DNA of 64,000 nt from Delphinus delphis. Lineage: Eukaryota > Chordata > Mammalia > Artiodactyla > Delphinidae. Position 1 is the stretch's first letter; every line of letters starts with the position of its first letter. The stretch spans positions 124,229,838 to 124,293,837 of the forward strand of contig NC_082687.1 in the NCBI RefSeq assembly GCF_949987515.2, given 5' to 3'. This document shows, in pieces, positions 12,181 to 25,369 of the stretch. A model generated the notes under the pieces. The model was not told the origin of the DNA and ran no database searches. It saw only the letters and a list, made by a program, of their open reading frames with translations. The translations under genes were made by a program, and so were the position numbers.

Positions 12181-13344
12181 ATACTATATGATTTGAAGAG
12201 TAACTTTAAAAAATCATTTTCAGCAACACTTCAAACTTTTATCAGAAATCAACAACACAAGACCAAACTATTTCAAAACTATACGTTTATTCAGTTATCC
12301 ATAAATAAATAAGAACACCTATGCCATTCTGACACAGTACACTTTCAAGATTGGCCACAAAATCATTATTTATCTTCATACAAATAGCTTAAATGTGTTT
12401 CCCTCTAAACACACTGCTACAATTTAGTTTCAGCTCTCCCAGGAAAAAACATAATGAGAGTGTACTCATTGTATGCAGTGCAAATTAAACCCAGAGAAAA
12501 GTTACTACAAAGAACATTTCCACACATGCCCTCCATCCCAGGTTCCTAGAAGATCCATTAGGGCATTCAGCACCAAAAGAAGAGAGGCACGTTAACAATT
12601 TAATTTAAAATCCTTTGGTAATTTGCAATGGAAACTTATAAGAGCTGGATTTAATCTAAACTGTGTTTCAGCTCCAAAATGTAAAAATACAGTTTTCATC
12701 TTATATTTCAGGCAAGAATACTGAATACTGAATACTGAATACCAATGAGTTTGGGAACTGGGATTGAACAATAGTAGAAAATACCTTTTGTGTAACCGCT
12801 TCTGAAATTCCTCACGATATTAATAAGTTCTCCTTAGCTTTCCTGTGATTCTTTAAAACATATGCCTCAAATTCCAAAAGGTACTTTTTTTTCCCTCTAT
12901 ATTTATGGAGTTGCCAATCAGATAAAAGTTTCAGAGGGCTGCACATTTACGATTAATAGAAGCATATTGATGGAATTAGGGCTCCAGGCCTTCAAGAGTA
13001 CTTCTGTCTTTAGTAATTCTGAACCAAAGATGAACCTTCCTTGCTAAGTGTCTTGGCTAAATCTTTTTCATTCCTGACAGCCTTCAAGAACTTGTATTTT
13101 CAAGAATTTACCCTGATACACTGAGTTATCCTTGTATTTCATCCTAAACCAGGTCTTATTACCTTACCCATGCTCTATTAACACCAGAACCCTAAACTAT
13201 TCTTGGTGAGAACACATAATAAGTGAGCCCTTGTACCAAATCAAAATAACTTCTTGAAGCAAAAGGTTACCTGGTACTTACTTCTATTTTAGTGACTCTA
13301 CATTTTAGGATAAACAAAAATCATCTGTCGTGAATATTTAAGAT
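12181..13344. other. Unique DNA with a 7-bp minisatellite, no gene seen
   Basis: No gene recognised. Bases ~12,716-12,742 are a 7-bp unit (ATACTGA) repeated about 3.5 times. The 61-codon frame at 12,862-13,047 lacks any supporting feature and is treated as chance. Confidence 0.5.
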
Positions 13345-13500
13345 TCCGATTGTGGCATCACACTCAAAGAGATTCAAATTCAGTAGGTTGTAGGGGAGGC
13401 CCATGAATTCGTTATTTTAAAAAGCCCCCTGGATGACTCTGATTCATGTTAAATAACGGACTGGTCAATCCTTTGAACCACACATGGGAAGAACAGTACC
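13345..13500 (+). mobile_element. MER5-like (hAT-Charlie) DNA transposon remnant
   Basis: The string 'GATTCAAATTCAGTAGGTTG', followed by a GGGGAGGCCCATGAATT block, an AAAGCCCCCTGGATGACTCTGATT block and a final 'TTTGAACCACAC', matches the order of blocks in MER5A/MER5B, short non-autonomous hAT elements. No transposase coding potential remains. Family-level confidence is moderate because of divergence. Confidence 0.55.
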
Positions 13501-14865
13501 TGTTTAGAACACAAAAGCTCACGTCTTCATCATTTTACCATTTAAAAAACACTGGCGTTAATGTTTCTAATAGGGTATTTCTATCTTAGTTCCTTAAGCT
13601 CTGTAATAATGTACTATATTGGCTTAAAAACTTTTGAAGAAATTCAAGAATATTTGAAAAGAAACTGTCATTTTTTTCAAATGTTTCTTATTAGAAAATA
13701 CTTTAAATTTAACACATTATAATGGTGCCTCTAACACTCAACAAGCTGGACAAAATTATTCCAATCATTATAACTATCATAATGATACATGAATTATAAT
13801 GTTGCTTTAATTTCTTTGAGAGAATACTTACTTTTTCATAAACTATAGCATTCCTATAGCTATAGTGATATCTAAACTATTGTCACAGTTGACCTTTTTT
13901 GTGTGGCTTGAATAGGACCATTTTTCTAAAAATCAAACTTAGTTTTTTGTCTTAATAGTCCTTAAATGGATTCTATTTAACAATATGTGGTTATCTTTCA
14001 GTATGCTTCTCACAAAAACCTTACAAAATGCATTTCAGCCCCCTGAAATGAGTACAGCTACAAAAATAATTGCATGTAGTATAAACAAACACTGGTAGAG
14101 AAATAGAAAGCCTTAAGGCTTTCGGTCATATTAAGCAAGTTAATTAGCAGTTCTGAAACTACTTATCTATCTAAAAATGGGGAGAGTATGGTACAATAGT
14201 AACTGAGCTATAGAAGAGTGAAATGAGGGTCTGGACACAGAGATGCATTTAAAAGAAGGAGCTATACAACAGTGAAGTATCATTATCACCAAATATGTAA
14301 TTGTAGAGCAATTTAGATAACAGGACATAGTAATGGTTCAATAGTTAGACAAATGGCTCTAAAACGTTTTGGTTTTAGGATTCCATTACACTCTTAAAAA
14401 TGATTGAAGACACTAGAGTTTTTTAAATGTAAAAATATATCATATTGGAAACTAAAACTGATAGATATTTAAAAAATATTTATTTATTGTCCATTTATTC
14501 ATTTAAAATTCTCCACCTCAGGAGGTAGAGCTTAATCCCCATGCCTGACCCCCAATTATGGGCTGGACTTGAGTGACTCACTTCCAAAGAACAGAATAGA
14601 GAAATGGAAAAATAGTAACTTTAGAATTAAAGTTGACAGGCACTGTCTTAAACAAGTGATCAAGGTTAACATAACAGTTAGTTATGTTGATTTCCTGACA
14701 TGATGTAGGTACATCATAATGAGAAGGGTACTTTATCTCAGTGATAACCCTCCACAAAACCCATAACTCCAGTCTAACCATGAGGAAACTCAAATTAAAG
14801 AAGAATCTATACGATACTTGAACAGTCTCTTCAAAATTGTCAAGGTCACACAGAAAATAAAGACT
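13501..14865. other. Unique AT-rich DNA, no gene seen
   Basis: No recognised gene or repeat. The minus-strand frame at 14,578-14,793 (71 codons) has no homology that I recognise and no supporting context. Confidence 0.5.
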
Positions 14866-15135
14866 GAGAAATTGACTCTAGAATTACAATTAAATGCAAT
14901 GTGGAGTCCTGGATTGGATCCTGGAATACAAAGGAACACTAGTGAGAAAACTGATAAAATCTGAATAAAGTCTGAACTATAGTTAGCAGTAATTTATCAA
15001 AATTAATCTCTTAGATTAATAAATGTACCATAGTATTGAGATATTAATATTACAAGAAAGTGGGTGAAGTACAGAAATTCTCTGTACTGTCTTTACAACT
15101 CTTTTGTAAATTTAAATTTTTTTCTAAAATAAAAA
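14866..15135 (+). mobile_element. Probable old LINE 3' end fragment
   Basis: The region 'TCCTGGATTGGATCCTGGAA ... CTCTGTACTGTCTTTACAAC ... TAAAATAAAAAATATT' resembles the 3' ends of old mammalian L1M-type elements, ending in an A-rich tail. It abuts the next L1 fragment exactly at the A-rich end, suggesting a later insertion into or beside its tail. The subfamily cannot be decided by eye. Confidence 0.5.
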
Positions 15136-17070
15136 ATATTTTAATGATTCAACAAACTAAAAAAAGCAAACACATAACAATAGATACAGAAAAATCATTT
15201 GACAAACTCCCACAACCATTCATGATAAAAATTCTCAGTAAACTAACAACAGAAATTTCTCAACTTGGTAAACACTATCTACAAACAAGCAAACAAACAA
15301 AAACCTACAGCTAACATCATACTTAATGGTCAGAAGCTTGAAGCTTTCCCAGTAAGATTAGGTACAAGGCAAGGATATCCCCTCTCACTACTCCTTTTCA
15401 ACATTGTACTGGAAGTCCTAACTGAAAGGAAATAAACGTACATATTGTGAAAGAAGGCACAAAACTGTCTTTGTTCACAGAGACACTATCATCTACACAG
15501 AAAATCCAAAAGAATAAACAACAACAATAAACTCTGGGACTAATAAGCAATTACAGCAAGGTTGTGGGATACAAAATTAATATACAAAATTCAGTTGCTT
15601 TCTTACATACCACCAATGAACAAGTGGAATTTAAAATTAGAAACACAACACCATTTACATTGGCATCCAAAAAATATATAAAATACTTATATATAAATCT
15701 AACAAAATATGTACAAGATCGAAATAAGAAAAACTATAAAACTCTGATGAACAAAATCAAAGAACTAAATAAATGAAGAGATATTCCCGTTCATGGAAAA
15801 GAAGACTCAATATTGTCAAGATGTTAGTTCTCCCAAATTTTATCTATAAATTAATGTAACCCCAATCAAAATTCAAACAAGTTATTTTATGGATATCAAC
15901 AAATTTATTTTTAAGTTTATATGTAGAGGGAAAAGATCCAGAATAGCCAACACGACACTGAAGAAGAACAAAATTAGAGGACTGACATTAAGCAACTTTA
16001 AGACTTACCATAGAGCTATAGTAATCAGCAAGTGTGGTATTGGTGAAAGAAGAGACAAATAGATCAATGGAATAGAATAGAGAGACTAGAAATGGAACAA
16101 CATAAATATAGCCAACTGATCTTTGACAAAAAAGCAAAGGCTATACAATGGACCAAAGATAGTCTCTTCATTAATGGTGCTGGAACAATTGGACATGAAC
16201 GTGCAAAAAAAAGTGAATCTAGGCTCAGACTTTACACTCTTCAGAAAAACGAACTCAATATGAATCACAGAACTAAAAGTAAAACACAGTACTATAAACT
16301 CCAAGAGGGTAACATAGAAGAAAATCTAGATGACCTTGGGTATGGTAATACCTTTATAATACAACACCACAGACATGACCTATGGAAGAAGTAATTGGTA
16401 AGCTGGACTTCATTAAAATTTAAAACTTCTTCCTGTGAAAGACAATGTCAAGAGAATTAGAAGAGAAGCCACCACTGTGAGAAAATCTTTGCCAATCATA
16501 TACCTCATAAGGAATTTATATCCTACAATTCAATGACACACACACAAAAATACAATTAAAAAATGACCAAGGACTTCACTAGATATTTCTCCAAGATGAT
16601 ATACAAATGACCAACATACATATGAAGAGATGCTCAGTATCACAATCATCAGAGAAATGCAAATCAAAACCACAATGAGATATCATCTCACATCCATTAG
16701 GATGGCTACTACAAAAAACAAACAAACAAAAAACCAGAACAAGTGTTGGTGAGGATATGAAGACACTGAAATTCTTGTGTACTTCTGGTGGGATTTTAAA
16801 ATAGTGCACCTGCTATAAAAACAGTATTGAGGTTCCTCAAAATATTAAGAAGAGAACTACCATACAATGATATAACCCCACTTATTAGTATATCCAAAAG
16901 AATTGAAAACAATTCAAAAAAATTCTGCAACCCAAGAGAATTTAAAGCAGGGTCTGGAAGAAATATATGCACATTCATGTTCATAGCAGCACTACTCACA
17001 AGAGCCATGAGGTGGAACAAACCCAAATGTCAATTGATGGATCAATGGATAAACATTGATATATATAGAC
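15136..17070 (+). mobile_element. Old L1 ORF2 fragment (reverse transcriptase to C-terminus)
   Basis: Plus-strand, 5'- and 3'-truncated L1. Broken frames read the RT region in order: IDTEKSFDKLPQPFMIKIL near 15,180; a region equivalent to GTRQGYPLS near 15,360; [17 protein letters not shown] near 15,567; then [29 protein letters not shown] near 16,110; and the C-terminal MRFLKILRRELPYN block near 16,827. Divergence is far higher than in copies 1 and 2, with many stops and frameshifts. It ends near 17,070 in the 'QWINIDIY' equivalent. It is inactive. Confidence 0.9.
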
Positions 17071-17545
17071 TCTAAAACAAGATCAATGAACTTTTCACTC
17101 TCTGAAAAACCCACTAGTCTATCATGCAAGTTTTTAAAATTATTATTTATTTAATTGAAATTAAATATAAAAAGATATTTATAATTTGGTATTTCCACTC
17201 CTGACTAAATAATATCAGAGACATTCCTTGAAATTCATATTGGCAGAATTATTAAGGTTGCTGTTACTTTTTTCTACATACCTATAACATAATTGTAATA
17301 TCATATCAAGAGGTATTCTTTTGTGTATATGAATTGCAATTCTGGGTAAGGATAAAAGCGTATAAATGCCCCTTCTTCTTAAGAAACCCATGAGTAGTAC
17401 ACCTGAAACTAACGTAACATTGTATGACAACTACATTCCGTTGTCAAATGGAAAGAGAGGGAGCATAACATCATACTATGGAAAAAAAGTGAGGTCAGGA
17501 GCTAAATCTATTAACTAACTCCCAAGTGGAAACAATATCCTTTTC
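17071..17545. other. Unique AT-rich DNA, no gene seen
   Basis: Short spacer between the old L1 fragment and a SINE. The minus-strand frame at 17,215-17,430 has no recognisable features. Confidence 0.5.
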
Positions 17546-17558
17546 TTGGCTATATTCT

Positions 17559-17772
17559 TTTTTTTTTTTTTTTTTTGCGGTACGCGGGCCTCTCACTGTT
17601 GTGGCCTCTCCCGTTGCAGAGCACAGGCTCCGGATGCGCAGGCTCAGCGGCCATGGCTCACAGGCCCAGCTGCTCCGCGGCATGTGGGATCTTCCCGGAC
17701 CGGGGCACAAACCCATGTCCCCTGCATCGGCAGGTGGACTCTCAACCACTGCGCCACCAGGGAAGCCCCTCA
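17559..17772 (-). mobile_element. CHR-2 type tRNA-Glu-derived SINE, minus strand
   Basis: Same body as the SINE at 6.7 kb, with a T run at about 17,559-17,576 as the A-tail complement. A perfect 13-bp target-site duplication TTGGCTATATTCT lies at 17,546-17,558 and 17,773-17,785, which fixes the element's boundaries and points to a fairly recent insertion. Frames over it (for example 17,495-17,801) are SINE readings, not genes. Confidence 0.96.
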
Positions 17773-17887
17773 TTGGCTATATTCTAACAGCTGATGCTTG
17801 ACTCAACATCACTAAGCAGCAGCATGGACCTTGCCTATGTTAGACACTCAGAATATTCCTTTTGTACAAGTTGCTTTGTTGTTGTTG

Positions 17888-18059
17888 TTTTAATGTGGAC
17901 CATTTAAAAAATCTTTATTGAATTTGTTACAATAGTGCTTCTGTTCTGTTTTTTTAGCCGCGAGGCATGCGGGATCTTAGCTCCCTGACCAGGGATCCAA
18001 TCCGGACCCCCTGCACTGGAAGGTGAAGTCTTTAACCACTGGACCACGAGAGAAGTCCC
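17888..18059 (-). mobile_element. Older CHR-type tRNA-derived SINE, minus strand
   Basis: On the minus strand it reads from a diverged GGGACTTC head with tRNA-Glu-like boxes, through a 'CTAAGATCCCGCATGCCTCG' block, into a tail related to 'TTCAATAAAGATTTTTT'. Imperfect 13-bp flanking repeats (TACAAGTTGCTTT at 17,875-17,887; TACAAGTCGTTTT at 18,060-18,072) support the limits. It differs in body from the CHR-2 copies and is older by divergence. Confidence 0.8.
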
Positions 18060-18072
18060 TACAAGTCGTTTT

Positions 18073-21000
18073 ATTACAAGTAATAATTGTGATCTTACTT
18101 AAGAGAATAAAGTGGTTACTTTTGCTTTTATAAAAATTTTAAAGAGGAAAAGCCAACCAGACTGGTTACAGAAAAGGGAAGAAATAAAACTGTAAGGTTT
18201 AGAATCTATTCTATTGTCTACATAGTAAGAGTTAAGAGAAAAGTGATGTGAATTTGGATAGTCACAAATACGGATCCCCAGATGAATACAATATTAAGGA
18301 AAGAATAGGAATTCACCAAAAAGAACTGGATAGAATTTCATTACATGAAAAGGAAGTAGTAAATGAAGGCACTGAGGTACGGGAAAAATGGCTTGTATAG
18401 GAAATTTGTGTATTTTGTTGTGACTAAAGACTAGACTCTGTGTGGTAGAAATGTAAAAGATTACAATGGAAGTATAAGAACATATCATAAACTATTTTCT
18501 TCAAAAAAGTCTGTATTTGATTTTCCAGCATTGTAATTTCCAAACCCTATTCTATAGATAGACCTTTTAATCTACAAATGCCCAATGTGAATTTCCAAGA
18601 GGTAAATATATAATTCACAATTTCCTAAACTTATTATACTTAACCCATCTAAAATTAGACAACATCTTAAAATTGATAGGTACATTTTCTATAGCAGTGT
18701 TGCTTTTGAACCTTCCCCCCACCCAAAATAAGTTGTTGTTGTTGCTGTTTTAATATATCATGTGTCATAAAATCTATGCAGTTGAATAAAATGGAAAGAA
18801 CACAGTATTTGTCTATGCAATTTTTCCTCTGTTTAACACCTATTAATAACTTACTGAACTAGTGTTCCTTGATACAGTTTAGAACTAAGTACTGTAGGAA
18901 TTAGTTCCAATATTTGTTTAGTGGGTTTTTCAACTTTTACCTCCTAAAGCTAACATAGCCATTGCTATATATTTTAAAAAATTGATGAGTTTGGGCAGTA
19001 AAGCCTATAATAATTTCTCCAGAGTCTAATACCCTCTTTGGGAAGACTCAGTTAAACATCATCAGCTGATGAAATATCTCACAAGTGCTACCATATTATA
19101 GAAATAATAAAAGTAGAAAACCAAATTTCTGGTTTTCATGTCCCACATCTTATTGGAGGGAATTAATTAATTTCTCCCAGGTCCAGTTTTTCTACCATAT
19201 AGGGATTTTGAATGTATATATGTTGGGGGGAATTAAGGAAAAGAATAAGAATTGAGTTGTTATTTGAATTATATTACTTTTAAATTGAAATTATATTCAA
19301 GATAAAACTTATTGTATAATTTCATAAATCAATTACAAAGATTGTATCCTAGGATATGCAAGAAGGGAATAGCCCTGAATCTAGGAAGACCCTACAAATT
19401 TTCATATCATGAACTCTAAATGAATCTATAACCCTTCCTGCACTGAAATGAGTAATGTGAAGCTCAAGCAATGTGAAGAGGAAGGCATTATGATAAGATG
19501 GCATCCTTAGAGAATTTACTCTTATGAAAACAGTCAATCTAGGATTGATTTTGAATGGTATAGCCAGTATTTATCATGGGAGATGAGTGTTACTGAATGT
19601 AAAAATAGGGACCCAGGGAAGTAAGTTTAATTCATTATAGTGTTTGCCATTAAGACAACATAACATGTTTTTTTTTTTCTTATAAATATCCTCTCAGCTT
19701 GAAACTAATATTTTTTCTGTGTTGATCTATATTTTACTGCATCAGAAAGTCGCACTCATTTCCATAATTTGAACATTTCGAATCGAGTACATAAGGATGG
19801 ATAATCACAAAGCCAGTGAAATGACACATTTGGCTACCAATCATCTTACAGTCATGTCTGACTTCTCCGCCTAAAATCCATTTCAAACAATCTGTGAGGA
19901 TACACTCAACAAATTTCCTGTGTATTTCACAAAAGAATATTGAAATGTACAGTGACATGGTTCTGGAAGATTTTGAAGTCAGATTAGGACTGACTGCTAC
20001 TAGCATTTTTCCTTCTGCTTACACCCTTCAAAGCATAGTTGTGGGTGAACATGGCAGATTACTGGAAAGTTTGACAAAGTCAAAACAAGGTCTCTCAAGG
20101 TGAGGCTGAAACTGAGGTGTTTGTCAGATTGTTCACTGACATGGCTAGTAAAACATCATTTGGGCTAGCATGTCCTGTTGTGACTGCCTTTCATGATATA
20201 TAAATAAATATCATGGTCCCTAAGAAGTGTTTTATATATTGAGTCATATTCATTTCCATGGTGCCACTGTGTTTGGTACTTTATTAATCATAGGATAAAG
20301 TAGTTGGCTGAAAGTAGATGAGATCCAGTTCCTGACCACAACCAACACAAAATCTAGCTAAACATGTACCCACTAAGCAAATGAATTATCAAATTAAGTA
20401 GCATATGAATTTATGTAAATTAGAAGCATAAATATAGAGCAATGTAATGGACTAGTCATGTGGGTTTGCTGTATATGAAGCAGGCAGAGTTTGATAATGT
20501 GAACAGCAAAGAGAAAATATGAAGATTGTCATCTGCATCTGCAAAGAAGAAAACTGCAAGACTGAGAAGTGGAAAATGATATCACTGATAAGGGAAAAGG
20601 AACAGTACGATAGCTTGAAAGCTACAATCAAGGGCAGTAGAAATAATTCCCTTTTGAATATGACAAATTTAAGGCAAAGCTAGTTGTTCTACTCTAAAAA
20701 TGTGGTATTATCTTCTATACAAACAAAATCATGGAAAAAGAAGAAAGTCTGGAAATTTTATTCATGTTCAAATGCTATAAGTTCCCTAATAGAGTGCATG
20801 GGTACAAAGGGAGAAGACAGGAGAGGTCATGAGGTCATGGGATGGTTAGTAGGTTATCTTTCAATAGATTTGAAATATATGGCAAGGGACTTTAAATCAG
20901 TGTTTGAAAGTAAAATATAAAATAGAAGAAAATATATATACAAGTTAATTATTGAAACTTTTTTTCCTGGCATGGTCTTAGAATCAATTTTTATCAGCAA

Positions 21001-22031
21001 CCTATACACAAAAATTAGTTTCATTATTTCTATGTGACATTATGGAATAAAAGTGTATATTATCCAGCTCATATATGCTTCCTGTGGATGAAGCATATAT
21101 CCAAAGGACTTTAAGCCATTTCAAAAAATATAAACAATCCACAAAAGACTAATAATTGCTATCACTGGAGTTATCTTGAAAAATATGCAGTAGAATCCAA
21201 AGGTGATATGATTAACTAAGCTTATAGCACCCTAAAGCAACTACTTTGAAGGTGACAATACATTTGAATCACTGAGTTCCAGCATGATAGCTTAAAAAAT
21301 TATTCACTTTACTTCATTCCTACCTTTTATTTTTAAAGCAGAAAAAAAAAGATAACTTTTGCTCTCTGACTCAAATCCTTTTTGAAATGCGATAGGTTAA
21401 TAACTAAGTTTAATTTTAAAATTGTATCTTTTTTGTCAATTCTGTGAGTTAATTCCTAAGATAAAGTGTATGCATTCAGCTCTTTTAGTTTATATTCCTT
21501 TTTCTCCTGACTTCCTTAGCTTTACATGGTCAAGATCCGATTTTCCTTGCAAGTAGCCTGAGAGAATTAAGTTTCGTCATGGTTCACGAAATCAGAAAGC
21601 TAACTTCAAAATCTTCTTACCCTAAAGAGACTGCATACAGGTTAGGGACTTTAAACATAATAATCAGAAGTATGTTTTCAATTCTAGAGGGGCTGCAATG
21701 AGGTCTGCAGTCAATGACACAGTCTTGTCTAGTCTGTCGCTGTAGGTAATGGTGCAGAAAAAAACAATATATGATGCATGGCAGATGAAGAGCGAAGATT
21801 GAGAATCAAAACAGACTGAGCTCTTTATTCACAAAGAATTGAGCCACAGTAATCAATTTACCTGTGACCAAGTGAGTGTTAGGAGGGGAACATTCCAGGG
21901 ACCCGTTACATTCTCATCTTGGGAATCACAGGATCCTGCTGACAAATATAGCACAAAAACAGAATACCTATCACTTCCAGCCAGGAGGATCTAGACTTCT
22001 TCATCAGCAGGTGCCTGGTCCCCTTAAATAA
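18073..22031. other. Unique AT-rich DNA, no gene seen
   Basis: About 4 kb without a repeat I can name. Frames up to 90 codons (for example 19,734-20,006 minus; 20,684-20,920 plus) have no recognisable domain, no consistent splice context and ordinary AT-rich codon content. I see no supported gene, but conserved non-coding elements cannot be judged without other genomes. Confidence 0.45.
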
Positions 22032-22045
22032 AAGATGCTTTCTTT

Positions 22046-22291
22046 TTCTTTTTTTCAATGCTTTGAACTCTTTTTTTGTTGTTGTTGTTGCACCGGGTGT
22101 TAGTTGTGGCTTGCCAGCTCCTTAGTTGCGGCTCGCCAGCTCCTTAACTGCAGCACATGCACTCCTTAGTTGTGGCATGCGAACTCAGTTGCAGCATTCA
22201 TGTGGGATCTAGTTCCCTGACCAGGGATTGAACCTGGGCCCCCTGCATTGGGAGTGAGGGGCCTTGTCCACTGCACCACCAGGGAAGTTCC
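22046..22291 (-). mobile_element. CHR-1-like SINE, minus strand
   Basis: On the minus strand: a diverged GGAACTTCCCTGGTGGTGCA head, tRNA-Glu-like B box region, then repeated 'ACTAAGGAG' blocks typical of the longer CHR-1 body. Flanking repeats AAGATGCTTTCTTT (22,032-22,045) and AAGAGGCTTTCTTT (22,292-22,305) differ at one base, giving the target-site duplication. (TTG)n at about 22,077-22,091 is the complement of the tail. Confidence 0.85.
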
Positions 22292-22305
22292 AAGAGGCTT
22301 TCTTT

Positions 22306-23310
22306 AGACATTAGAGAAAACATTTACTTCATCCAGTGTCAGATTGCAGTAATACTCAACATTTCCAGACATCATGGGGATTGAGTTTAAATACACTCTC
22401 TCAAAGTGGAACCTTAGCTAAAACATAGGGCCTGTTTGGTACATACTTCTCCCTGATAAAGCTCAATGTGCTATCCTCCATCCTCACACTGCCATGAAGG
22501 AAATTAAAAAAAAAAATAGATTGTCAATTTTCTCATTCTTATCAAGTTGCCAAACCATTTTTAGAAACCTCCTAGGCTGGAGGGTGTAAAAAAGGTATGC
22601 AAATATTGCTCCAGTTTAAGAACTTAAACTCTAAAACTATGACAAAGCTATCAAAGGCCTTATGGTGTATAAACACTTATGTAAAGGGCTGTCTTCCACA
22701 TTCTAAGAACTCTAAGGAATGGACATTGATTTTTTTTTAAGGGAGATGGGGAAGAAGTAAGAGGTTTTGGGAAATCTATACCGTTTTAGTAAAGTCTCCC
22801 ATTTGCTAAACAGTTTGACAACATTAGAAAAGGTCTTTGAATTATGAAGGTGATTTTTAAATCCAGTGGTCTTCACAGTGGTTTGTAAATGGCATATGAA
22901 GATTACCACCATAATCTCACCAACAAATTAGAATAAATTTAACAGACAAAGGATGAAAGTAAGAATATTTCTGCATTAGATAAAATACTAGTTATCACAA
23001 TACAGACTACTAAAACATAAGGCTTAAAGAGTAAGACCAGTTGGTGATCATGAAATATCTCCATCCTCAGTTGTTTAGAACACATCCATAGAAACCTACT
23101 CTCTCTCAAGTCCTGGAGAAAACAAGACAAGTAAGATACTAATTACATTGTCTTTGCTTCTTTTTCATTCCTTCACCTCATAACCACTTCTAGAACTTAT
23201 AATCTTACATGGGAGAAACTTTGATACATACATAAGCAGGCACAGTCAGTAAAATATGGTAAGTTTTATAACAAAAATATGAAGAGGGTTCTTTTACACA
23301 TTAAGAATTA
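22306..23310. other. Unique DNA, no gene seen
   Basis: No recognised repeat or gene. The frames at 22,712-22,912 and 22,939-23,130 (minus) are short and unsupported. Confidence 0.5.
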
Positions 23311-23312
23311 GG

Positions 23313-23526
23313 AGGGGCTTCCCTGGTGGCGCAGTGGTTGACAGTCCACCTGCTGATGCAGGGGACACAGGTTCGTGCCCTGCTCCGGGAAGATCCCACA
23401 TGCCGTGGAGTGGCTGGGCCTGTGAGCCATTGCCGCTGAGCCTGCGCGTCCGGAGCCTGTGCTCCGCAACGGGAGAGGCCACAACAGTGAGAGGCCCGCA
23501 TACCGAAAAAAAAAAATAAAAAAAAT
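23313..23526 (+). mobile_element. CHR-2 type tRNA-Glu-derived SINE, plus strand
   Basis: Plus-strand copy starting GGGGCTTCCCTGGTGGCGCA and ending in an A-rich tail at 23,506-23,526. It keeps the tRNA-derived head and the full CHR-2 body. I found no clear target-site duplication. It is inverted relative to the copies at 6.7 and 17.6 kb. Confidence 0.93.
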
Positions 23527-25359
23527 TTGGTATAATGTTAATCCAGTATCCTGAACGTTCATAACAAAAGAGACTTTGAAGGAATATTCAGTTTTCAATG
23601 GTTAGCAGTGAGTGCTGGGGAGAGGGAAAGAAGGGTATGACTTTCCTTCCTCTAAACTTAAGTTATCATTTCATTTAAAATACAGTTCATAAACAAAATT
23701 AAATATCAATCCATTGAACGCTATTCATCAAACTGGTAAGCTATGACTTTTATGTACTCCATTTGCAATCCTTTTAATCTCAAATCTCAGAAAATTTAAC
23801 TCTAATAGCTTATAAATTGTTCAATCACATTACTTTGATTGGCTAATAGTTATTGGTAGACTCCTGGCACAAAACTGTTGCTCTGTGGTTTTAATACCAC
23901 ATCTACATACATACATAAATGAATGACTGTTTCATTTATTAACATTATTTTTAGACATAGACCTGATAGAAAAATATAGCAACAAATTTAAATGCATATG
24001 ACCAAAGTAAAATTATCTTAAATTTGAATCACTGAGCATTTGGAGAAAACTATTTTACAGAAAACTCTTTTAATTCTGAAAAATACACATGCAAAATTGT
24101 GCAATTCTCCACTGAATCTGTCCCTCACTCTGTATCATCCTACCACTCTTTAGCATCTCTCTTTTATTATTCCTTTCTCCTCATACCTTAGCAATTTATC
24201 CTACATATGTGTCTATTTATGCTAAAGGCTATTAAATTACAAAATATATTTCTTAGTGATCTTTTGAAAATTAACACATAGCTAGATGAATTCTAGGGTA
24301 AATTCAACTTCACACTAGAAGGTGTGAAGTTTTGTGAGAAATTTCAGAGAAAATGTTTTTCACACCAAAGGATTATAGAGAATCTCTCACCTGCAAATAG
24401 ACTAAGGAAAAAAACACAAGAGTATTCACACCTGTAAAAAAGAAAAAAAAGTACTAGAGAACCTTAATCTTGAGGGATCTGTTCTTTCAGTAAAGAAAAC
24501 ATGACATAATTTACAGTTTTAAGGAGTAATGTTACATTATAAATTCATTTAAAATGTCATAGAACTTACTCATTACAGTGAAGTAATTCTTTGAAGATTC
24601 ATTAACCTTTCCAGTCTCATGGATCCATTTTACAAGGCTTTCCTAAATTCAAATACCATTTCTCAGTTACTAAATAGAACTTTATTTTTAAAAGTCAAGC
24701 CCTTCTAAAGGGTGTGAAATTTGTCCCTATATAAAACAAGGGGAACATTCACAAATAATATATAAAAATATGAATCATAACTTGTCACAACATGAATGTA
24801 TTAATTTTTTAAATTTCAAAGTCAATGAAGAACATGTTAAGATATTATGAGAAGTTGGACTAAAATAGTAATATTTTATATATATACACCCTTTCCCTAT
24901 TATTTTCATCTTATTTCATACTAAGCCTTAAATGCCTCATGGGTTACAACTACTGTAGCCCTAAGGGACCACTATGATTTCCATTGTACACAGCACTAGA
25001 AAAATATCAGGAACACAGGAGGCTCTCCATAAGTGTTGTTTATTTGGAGTGTAGCCTGTATGTCACTGTTAGTAGCCTTAACTATGGTACTGTATAAAAC
25101 ATTTAAAATAAATATACCTTCATTTAAAACTTGTTTTCCATGTATTTTGACATATTATAAACTATATCATTCAGCAATAGCTTAAGTAAATAGATTGGAT
25201 TTGAGCCATTCAGTTGTTTTAGGGACTATAACATCTATTTTTAGTTTGATTCAAATTATACTTATTCAGACTATTGTTTTGGCTTTGAGTAGATACAGCC
25301 TAAAAGTCTCATTCTGAATAAAAAAACATTCTTGGAAATTATAATCTTCCCTTCAAAAA
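23527..25359. other. Unique AT-rich DNA, no gene seen
   Basis: No gene recognised. It holds one strong inverted repeat (listed separately) and a weakly L2/MIR-like tail near 24,985-25,045 that I do not call firmly. Confidence 0.45.
24306..24331. repeat. Perfect 10-bp inverted repeat with 6-nt loop
   Basis: AACTTCACAC at 24,306-24,315 is followed by TAGAAG and its exact reverse complement GTGTGAAGTT at 24,322-24,331. As RNA or single-stranded DNA this folds into a compact hairpin. No T-run terminator or gene lies next to it. Confidence 0.85.
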
Positions 25360-25369
25360 CCAGCAGAGA

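Noticed and set aside
23294..23598. Overlapping frames of 60-96 codons on both strands, repeated at 6.7, 17.6 and 37.9 kb
   Set aside because: All lie in CHR-type SINEs, whose CpG-rich body stays open by chance. The same peptides recur at every copy.
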